From the NCBI GenBank assembly GCA_036924285.1, contig JAYKYS010000005.1, positions 3,286,001 through 3,350,000 of the forward strand: 64,000 bases of DNA. The letters are read 5' to 3'. Shown here one piece after another: positions 56,536 through 64,000 of this stretch; position 1 is the first letter of the stretch, and each line of letters begins with the position of its first letter. The DNA comes from Asterella californica. Its lineage: Eukaryota > Streptophyta > Marchantiopsida > Marchantiales > Aytoniaceae. Both the position numbers and the translations under genes were made by a program. The notes beneath the pieces were generated by a model. That model saw only the letters and a program-made list of their open reading frames with translations. It had not been told where the DNA came from and searched no databases.

Positions 56536-57265
56536 GTCGTGTCGTGGACCGGTTCCTATCTGAAATTCAAACTTCGATGCTTGTCGCTCCAAAGACACTC
56601 ATGAGAAGACAAGCTAGGCCCCAGCTTATGGGTTTTTGGCACCACTTCGGATCTTTGTTTTTATCGCACCAGTGGATAGAGCTCCTTGTCAGCTTTCCAT
56701 AGGCACTTCATCTACTTCGTTTGGACGCCTAGTGGAAAAGTTACAAGACTCAAAAAATGGAGAAAACAAGCTAAGCCCTAGCTTACGGGCTTTTGGCGCA
56801 ACTTCGGACCTTCACTTTCATCACATAGATGGGTAGAGCTCCTTGTCAGCTTTTCATAGGCACTTTGTCTACTTCGTTTGGACGCCTAGTGGAGAAGTTA
56901 CAAGACTCGAAAGATGGAGAAAATAAGCTAGACCCCAGCTTACCGATTTTTTGCACGACTTCAGATCTTCGTTTTTATCGCACCAGTGGATAGAGCTCCT
57001 TGTCAGCTTTCCATAGGCACTTCATCTACTTCGTTTGGACGCCTAGTGGAAAAGTTACAAGACTCGAAAGATGGAGAAAACAAGCTAGGCTCCAGCTTAC
57101 GGGCTTTTGGCGCAACTTTGGATCTTTACTTTCATCACATAGATGGGTAGAGCTGGTTGTCAGCTTTCCATGGGCATCTTGTTTATTTCGTTTGGACATC
57201 CAGAGAAGAAGTTATGCGAAAGAAGGTAAAATCAAGGTAGGCTCCTAGTTACTTGCTGACTGGAT
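56520..57265 (+). repeat. 157-bp tandem array
   Basis: TAGAGCTCCTTGTCAGCTTT recurs at 56677, 56834 and 56991, and as TAGAGCTGGTTGTCAGCTTT at 57148: an exact 157-base period. A partial diverged unit precedes it from about 56527. Each unit also carries CTTCGTTTGGACGCCTAGTG. A single old relative lies at 8318-8515. Open frames through the array (56505-56836, 57000-57248) follow the repeat and are not considered genes. Confidence 0.9.
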
Positions 57266-58330
57266 ATTTAATGCTTCAGGCGTTATCAAAGATGCAAGGA
57301 GCCTGCTTCTTATAATTCAGGAGAGAACTGTACGTACAGAGACTGTTGCAAGGGGGCTGCTTAAAGGGCTAGCTTGCGTCTGCGACTTGTCAACGGACGG
57401 TTCGGGAGATTTGGAGGTCCAATGCAAGCGCGCAAGGCGTCGTTGGGTTCAGATCTGAGCAGGCTACGCACAGGTTAAGACGGTTTGGGAAGAGACGGAT
57501 CGGGGAGTGCGTACTGAGAGAAATTGAGACGCAGGAAGCAGATTTGGAGATTTTCAATTACCTGTGAAGGAGAGTTGGACCGTTCGGGCCGTTCTGGAGT
57601 TCAAACTTGCTGTCCTTGGATCCATCGGGATCAGAACAATGAGTTCTTCAGGAAATTGAAGACGATACGAAGTTTCATCTGGCGGTTTGGGAGTTCTGAG
57701 TGAAATTGGCTCGCAGGGAAGCGCTTGCGTCAAGTTTTTCATTGTCTATGACCTGAGATTGGATTGTTATTTGCAATCGGTGAGCCAAGCTCTTCGTTCT
57801 TGGTGCCTATGCGATTAGGGAGTCTTCATGTACTCATAAGAGAAGACTGTACGTGAACTGGATTGTGGGTTTGGGTGTGGTAAGCAAGTTTGAGTCGCAG
57901 GGAGCTGATTTATGTCAATTTTTTGACAACTTACGACCAAATTTCTTGCGTGGTTTTGCAAGAGGAACTCCAAACGACTTGTTTGGAGTCTTGTTGGGTT
58001 CAGGGTAGCTAGATCTATCTGCCACAGAAGACGGATATCAGTTTAGACGATCCGTTTGTGCGGTGTGTGCGGTTTTAAGCCGCAGGGAGGAATTTTTGAA
58101 GTTTCGGTCACCTGCGACCAAAAATTGACGATATCTCGGCTGTTGGGAGTCGGATCTGAAGGTTTCTTGGGTTAACGGAGTCAGCGGAGGAGATCCTATC
58201 GACATCTAAGTCCGTTCAGCGAAAGGAGGAAGTCCACAAATAGGCCTTTTTCGGTTTCTTCGCTACGGGTTTTGCTCTTTTGAGTTTGTTAGAATTCTGG
58301 TTGGCTGTATACAGCTTGTGGTAGCTAGCT
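57266..58330. repeat. Degenerate repeats of about 180 bp
   Basis: GCAGGGAGC/GCAGGAAGC-like blocks followed by a TTTTTGA or TTTTCA tract and an ACCTGYGACC-like block recur at about 57530, 57712, 57893 and 58080. Spacing is close to 180, and divergence is much higher than in the 157-bp array. This probably belongs to the same element leader. Confidence 0.5.
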
Positions 58331-58841
58331 TTAGCTAGAGCTTATACATGGATGTGGTTTGGACTTGGGTTTGGATCGTGTGATACTGCTGTGGCTCTGT
58401 TTGTTAGCAAAGAGAAGTTTCTCTTGCTTTGAGCTACGCTTCGGTGGTTTTGGGTCAGGGTTGTGATTCAAGGGTTTGTTTTTAAGGGCTTTGAAGCAGG
58501 TTACAGATTGCTCTGGTCTGGTTCTCAGTTCTGTGGTCTTAGGAGGAAGAACCGACAGTGTACATACATTTGGAGTTGGTATCTATCGCAGCGTTCGTTT
58601 TCGGGGTTGTTTTTCTTTGTCTTGTCTCTGTTTCAGCACACTACATCTCCACAGCCAGGAACCTCGCGTTTTCCTGGACATCCTTCACGCAATATCCGAC
58701 GCGACATCGATGGTGAACTCGACGTGAAGGTCCGAGGTGGAGATTTGTGTGTTAGAACTGGGCAGAAGAGATCAGCAATCATGAACGAGGATGAAGATGA
58801 ATGTGGTTGTTCGGGAGGATGCTGTGGACTTGGGATGATGG
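58331..58841 (+). repeat. Repeat related to 2.58-2.87 kb
   Basis: It shares an order of blocks with 2581-2870. A 139-codon frame (58463-58882) runs through it. Its end is acidic and Cys-rich (NEDEDECGCSGGCCGLGMMDMC), but the older copy does not preserve the frame, so I do not call a gene. Confidence 0.5.
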
Positions 58842-60479
58842 ATATGTGTAATGACGCAGGATTTCTCCTTTTGTCCATTTAGTATACAAGATATCGTTCC
58901 CACAGAGGATTTTCACAAGTAACGCTACTCTAAGTTCTAAGATCTGTTCAAACACACAAACACACGGGTTTTGCCTAGAAATCCCATCTTCTCACAAAAC
59001 CGCACAAAACAACACGTCTTCCAGATACGCCAAATGGTGCTCTAGACCCAAACAAACAACTACCAACTAAAATATCACACAACTATTCACAGAGAAGCTC
59101 GGGAAGACGATCTTCCTGCTTCTAGGTTGCTTCTTCCGGTCTTCTCGTTACCGTCTTCCCGAAACGATTCTCGTCTTCTGGGGGTTTAGCTCGTCTTCTC
59201 ACACCTCCAGAAGGCTGTCCGGCTTCGCAGAAGTCGACTAGTAACAGTCGTTACACCTTATTCTCACACTCACATTCCATCGGGTTGGATAAATCACAGG
59301 GTGTATGCCCCCTGTAGCCTTCTCAGGCTTCTGCCTACGGAAGTTGTCTTCCTGCAGCGCTACAACGACATTCACCTTCACGGAAGCTCAATAGAAGTAT
59401 CGGAAGCTCACTAGAAGAAGGTAAGAAGATGAGGAAGATGAGGGAAGATGGGAAGAAGAAGAAATCCAAACAAGAGAAAACAGGATGAAAAAGGGCAATT
59501 AAGATTCTGACTGGCTTCTAGTCCGGATCCTGACTAACAAGCCATCCCTGCTTGTAATAGTTTGGGGAGGAAGACAACAAACGTGAGTACTGTAGCACCG
59601 TCTTCTACTCGAGGATGTCGTCTTCTATTGCAGGAAGAAGTCTTCTTTCTTCTTCACTTCGCTGCTCTGACTACTCTGTCTTCTGGGATCACTTACCCAG
59701 AAGACCGTTCGTACGTAGATCCCAAGTGCTCTACTGAACGAGTCAAGCTACACTCCACAACTGTTGACATTCACCGCCACTCAAGAAGAACACTTCCCAT
59801 GCACAATTGGGAGCGAATTCAATACATTCCACCACCCAGAAGACATGAGCGAAGCTGCTGCACTCAAATCCACAATCTATTCCCCGAGAAGAAGTCACAA
59901 TGGCATTGGGAAGCTCACTCCCTCTACTCCCTGCGTCTACTCCTCGACACACCAGCCCAGCCAACAGGACTGCACGAGGATGCCGTTCCCTGTTCCTGGA
60001 CTGTCCACTACCTCTATCTACATCTTCGAACCATTGCTGGTGCAAGTATGCAGACCCCTCCTGTATATTCCAAGACTATTCGTATGTTTCCAACAACGGG
60101 TGTAGTGCGCTAAGACTGTCTCTGCTCTAATGTGTCTCGCCTGCCTGCCTGTAGAATCGGTGTGTATGTTCAGTTACTGCCAAATTCTACAGAACTGGCA
60201 GAGCTCTCAGAGAGCTTTTCTCCTACCCTGCTATCCTACTTAACCATCTGCCTCGAGAGTCAGGGGAGGCGACCACTAGGGAGAGAGAGAGAGGCGCTGA
60301 CAAGAGGTTGTCACCTCACATGCATGCGGTCCCTCTTTCCAATTAGCCCTCCACTGTGTTACTCCTACGCTACCTATGCTGCCACATGGGGTCCTAACTA
60401 TTTTTACATGGAAAACTGCCACCCTTAAGATAGCATGTCCAATCCTACTAAATCTGGAAGTGTCGATTGAGTTTGCTAA

Positions 60480-62856
60480 CTACTCTGATTGCTCGGTGGC
60501 AATCTCTACATGATCTGCTCCTACCGGAGCTACTACCTCGACTTCTGATGGGCTGGGAAGCCCTGTACTTACCTCGGGTACCACTGAGGTAGCTTCCCTC
60601 TCCTCGCTCTTCGCTGGCTCTGCTATTTCTGCGGCTGCGTCTTCCTCGGCTTCGACTTCGGAAGACGGAATGGTCTTCTGGGAAGACGAGTCGAATGGTG
60701 CGTCTTCGGTCTTCTGAGGCACAGATGCATTACTAGGGACCATGGCGATCTCATAGGGGTCCGGGGAAGTCGCTTCCTCCACGCGGAATACCTGGGAAGA
60801 CGGCTCGTCTTCTTGTCTTCCAGAAGACATCATGTCTTCCGGGGCGTCTTCTGGAGTCTTCTCGTCTTCCAACGCTGTCACCACCAAGTGTACAGCGAGA
60901 TCGAACTCCTCCTTCTCCATTCCGGATCCAGTCGAGGGTGCTGGGGCTTGGGAAGATGCGGTTGCAGGTGTCGGAAGTGAGGGAAGACCATAAAGTGTCT
61001 TCACTCCTTCTATCTGTCTATCCAGGTACCTGAACATGCTATCTCTGCATTCCACCAACCTCGTCTTGGACCCGCTGTCCCATTCCCTAGCTAAGGTAAG
61101 TAACTTCTTACCCGCGGTGAAGTTGAACTTCTTCCGAAGCGCTTCTACCGACTGAGCTAGCATCTTCCGCGCACGAGCCTCCGCTGCTTCCCTCTACGTC
61201 TTCTCCACTGCAGCTCGTGCTTCTGTGGCTTCTCGCTGCATCTTCCAAGTGGTCTGCTCTTCTGCGAGGGCAGTGATCTTCTCCCGTACTCAGAGAACTT
61301 CCTGATCGCGCTGCTGTACTCGCGTCTGCAACTCCTGGTTGCTTTTCCGAAGTTGCATCGACTCCTTGGCAGAAGCGGCTGCTTCCGTCTTGTACCTGGC
61401 TGCAAGCTTCTCCGTGGTGCGGAGACTAGCTTCCAGAGACTCCGTCTTCTGCTGGCTGTCTTCCTGTCGCAACAAGGTGCGCAGGCCGAATCCAGGCTGT
61501 AAGGGCTTCTCCTGTGCCCTCGCTCTCCTTTCCAGCAACTCCATAGCGGGCTGGATCTCCTTCTGGAAGTAGGCACTGAACTCCTCCAGTCGTCTTCCTG
61601 CGGAAGACAAGTTCATCCCCACCACTCGCTCGAGGGTGTGGACTTTGTCTTCAGAGGCAAGGGAGCCTCTTCCACCACTACGGCCTTCATCTTCTGCGCA
61701 CGAGAAGAAGCTACTCTTCTCATCTTCCGGGGTGGAAGACTCCTCGTGGCAGGAGCGGCTCTCCTCTTTGCGCTTCCTCGCATCGCAGTAGGAGTGCCCA
61801 TCCATCCTTCGTCTTCTGGAGTCTTCGGAAGACTCCCAAGTGTTACAGAAGCTGTCTTCTGCTCCGATCGGGTACTCAGCAAGTCTTCCTCCGAGTCCGA
61901 CTCCGATCCTGAATGGATGAGGGAGATGGGTGTCCTCGGTACACTTCTGTGACCCATCTTCCTCACTGGCGTGGCGTCTTCCGACCCACTAGACTCGTCT
62001 TCTCTCACCAGAAGCGTCTTCTGGTGAGAGCCGGGTCTCAGCTGTGACATCAGAGTGAGAGGGGGCGTTGCTGCTGCCTCTCGGTCATCGTCTTCCGAGG
62101 TCTCCTCCTTCACCTCCTGTCGCTCCGTTGGCCCATACACTGCCAACTGATCTTCCCTAAGATCCCCCATGGCTACAAACAAGTAGCCATGGGGGATCTT
62201 AGGGAAGATCTTTGACGCCCTTTGAAGAAGGGCATCAGATGTCCTCCCGCCGGGGTACCCAAGTATGCTAGCTCCGTCTGTACATAGTTGTGGATGTACG
62301 CGCCCCAGTAGATTGACACTCTGTCATCCCACACTGATTCCAGGAACTCCACGTCCTGATCTCCTAAGTACCTTGTCTTCTGCGCTTTTTCCTTGGGGAA
62401 AAGATGCAGAAACAACTTCGCCAGAAGTCGCTTCTTCGGCTCCTGGTAAGACTCTATCTTCCAACCGTTCCTCCCCTGCCTGTCTTCCACGAAAAGGCAG
62501 GTGGTACTCCCAGGCACATGCCATGAACTCACAATCCTAGGCAAGATCTTCTTCTCGTACCAATATCCTCGATTCTCGGTCTTAGGCTTGTGAAACGCCT
62601 TACGTCACCAGTCTTCTGTCCAGGAAGATGGTCTTCTCCGAGTAACTCCTGCCTTTGCAGGTACACGGTTACGCGGTGATAACGCTGCCCACACTTCCTC
62701 CAGAAGCCCTTGATCTGCGAGGTTCCAATCCCACAGGAAGAAGTCGAGACCCAACTCCTTGAGGAAAGGAGTGGCCTCGGCCAATTCTGTCGCTGGTAAC
62801 ACCAAGCCTCGTGGATGCATCGACATACCTGGAAGATCTGCTGCACTAAACCACAA
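60480..62856 (-). pseudogene. Copy 2 of the repeat-borne coiled-coil protein, interrupted
   Basis: The same protein as at 36023-38437 but broken. The N-terminal part (62856-62605) ends at a TGA where copy 1 has TGG (SSWTEDW, then stop). The next piece is 62544-62173, disturbed by the inserted hairpin at 62150-62209. Further pieces are 62182-61613, 61805-61290 and 61163-60480, separated by frame changes and a stop near 61195. Its C-terminus is the unshifted acidic form (EVEAEEDAAAEIAEPAKSEE...EIATEQSE), which shows the ancestral reading. It also shows that the copy 1 tail is derived. Confidence 0.85.
62150..62209. repeat. Perfect 27-bp-arm hairpin inside copy 2
   Basis: 62150-62176 and 62183-62209 are exact reverse complements around AAACAA. 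In copy 1 (about 37798-37838) only the left arm and the seed CTAC-ATACAA-GTAG exist, followed by unrelated sequence. Confidence 0.95.
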
Positions 62857-64000
62857 GCACCTACTATGAGCTGAAGGCTCAGTTCTTCCCGAGTGCCCAC
62901 AGTCTAGCTTCCACTCTCAGAAGACGAAACTAGTCTTCCAGAAGACAGCTACTCCGTCTTCCGGGATTCTAACAGTGCTTCCTAGATAGCTCTCGTCTTC
63001 CGAGCTATATCTAAACAATCCTATCTAAGCAAGGACTCGCATGGATTACCAAGAAGACAACCCACCTTGTATTACATCCTACTTCCTATCAGAAGATACA
63101 AGATATGCGAGAAGTAGAGTATGAGAAAGGTTCAGAAGATGGTTGCGGGCTCAGCGGTGACAGTGGCCTCTCGGAAGACGCTTGGGACAGCTTCCGATTC
63201 AATGTCGTTCTCGGAAGACCTCCCGAAGTCAGACTTCCCTTCACTGGTCTCACCTGTCTTCTTCTTCCTACGCGCAATCTATCCTCACAACAGACTCAAA
63301 ACATGTGCACTCTGTTCTTCTGACTTCTCACCTCTCATACGCACTCAGAAGAAGTTTGCTGCATGATGGGACATGACCCTCGACCATTCTCTCCGGATTC
63401 TGCCAGCAATACTTCTCACAACTCTCTTCTAAGTTCGGGAAGAAGAAGGAACGGCTGCTATGGGTCGGACAGAAGAGACCCGAAATGGACCCTCACGTCT
63501 TCTCGCTCATTTTGCCAGCCTTTCAATCTTCTAGTCTCTCTAGGAAGATGTGGAGTTGAGAAGCTTGGAAGACCGGGAGGCACAGGCCTAGTTCCCGAGT
63601 TCCAACTTCTCGAAATAACACAACAACTCACCACACCACTCAGGCTTCGTACCAAGTCACTCTAAACACAAAAGCAAAGCAAATCCACTCTTGATACGAA
63701 TTGTGTTCAGTCGACTTCCGAAGACAGTCTTCCGAAGACAGTCTTCCGAAGATGTCTTCCGAAGACAGTCAAGTTCAAGAAGCGTCTTCCGAAGATGTTC
63801 CCATCTTCCGAATCGTCTTCTATTCCAAGTTTCGGGAATAGAGAGGTAAGGGGGTAGGGAAATTGATAGTTGGGGTCTTCAATTTGAGGGCTAGGAGTAG
63901 GGAAGCTCGAATTGAGCCCGGGAAGAAGCAAGGAGGTGTCTCGACAGAAATTGGACAGCGCTTCCGCGCCCAATGTCTCAATAGGAAGAATGAGGGGTGG

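Larger units (their letters stand above)
58842..64000 (-). mobile_element. Large GAAGAC-rich repeat element, copy 2 (runs off the window)
   Basis: It aligns with 34921-39580 from end to end and continues past the right edge. It holds about 440 bp (59365-59805) that copy 1 lacks; GACATTCACC occurs at both edges of most of it (59366 and 59766). The leftmost 500 bp are well conserved between copies, so the left boundary is likely real. Confidence 0.75.

Noticed and set aside
58463..58882. Cys-rich 139-codon frame as a gene
   Set aside because: It lies in a repeat whose older copy at 2.6 kb does not preserve the frame.
1..64000. CRISPR arrays, bacterial operons or phage modules
   Set aside because: There is no regular repeat-spacer array, no ribosome-binding-site-linked gene runs and abundant eukaryotic features (introns, LTR elements, SINE, plant P450s).

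Overview
The window is nuclear DNA of a green plant. It holds two intronless plant-type (A-type) cytochrome P450 genes, Ty1/copia elements, a CACTA transposon with spliceosomal introns, a tRNA-derived SINE and a fragment of nuclear 5.8S rDNA. The 5.8S variant, and a repeat-borne protein that reminds me of families multiplied in liverwort genomes, suggest a bryophyte, possibly a Marchantia-like liverwort. That placement is inference. Most of the window is transposon debris.

Layout. 1-9 kb: AT-rich, nearly gene-free DNA with decayed repeats and an old SINE. 9.0-9.2 kb: a young SINE (minus) with a perfect 14-bp target-site duplication. 9.9-10.6 kb: a short gene for a degenerate eIF4A-like helicase C-terminal domain. 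12.7-14.1 kb: P450 copy 1 (minus). 15.3-20.2 kb: a complete but broken copia element with both LTRs and a 5-bp target-site duplication. 22.5-24.9 kb: a decayed intron-containing DNA transposase. 26.0-26.1 kb: an antisense 5.8S rRNA fragment. 27.4-27.8 kb: a small unknown ORF. 29.0-30.9 kb: a segment duplicated almost exactly at 41.9-43.8 kb. 30.9-32.4 kb: P450 copy 2 (minus). 34.9-40.3 kb: a large repeat carrying an 804-codon ORF, with a broken second copy running off the right edge from 58.8 kb. 40.4-41.9 kb: a truncated copia element. 43.8-48.6 kb: a CACTA element (minus) with two nonsense codons. 49.3-56.4 kb: a large inverted repeat that also holds a direct copy of the same unit. 56.5-58.8 kb: a 157-bp tandem array and a related repeat.

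How it fits together. The only gene-like loci that look intact are the two P450s, the helicase-like gene and perhaps the 27.4-kb ORF. The P450 copies descend from one locus: coding sequence, promoter side and the 3' flank (9.2 kb, 30.6 kb and a third copy at 43.5 kb) all align. The third copy of the 3' flank stops exactly at the CACTA terminus, and no third P450 is visible beyond it.

I did not find a convincing new multi-gene system. The most distinctive signals are the extreme GAAGAC/GTCTTC density of the large repeat, an arginine-serine tail created by a 40-bp tandem duplication, two perfect hairpins absent from the sister copies, the inactivated helicase domain and the unusual I-helix of both P450s.
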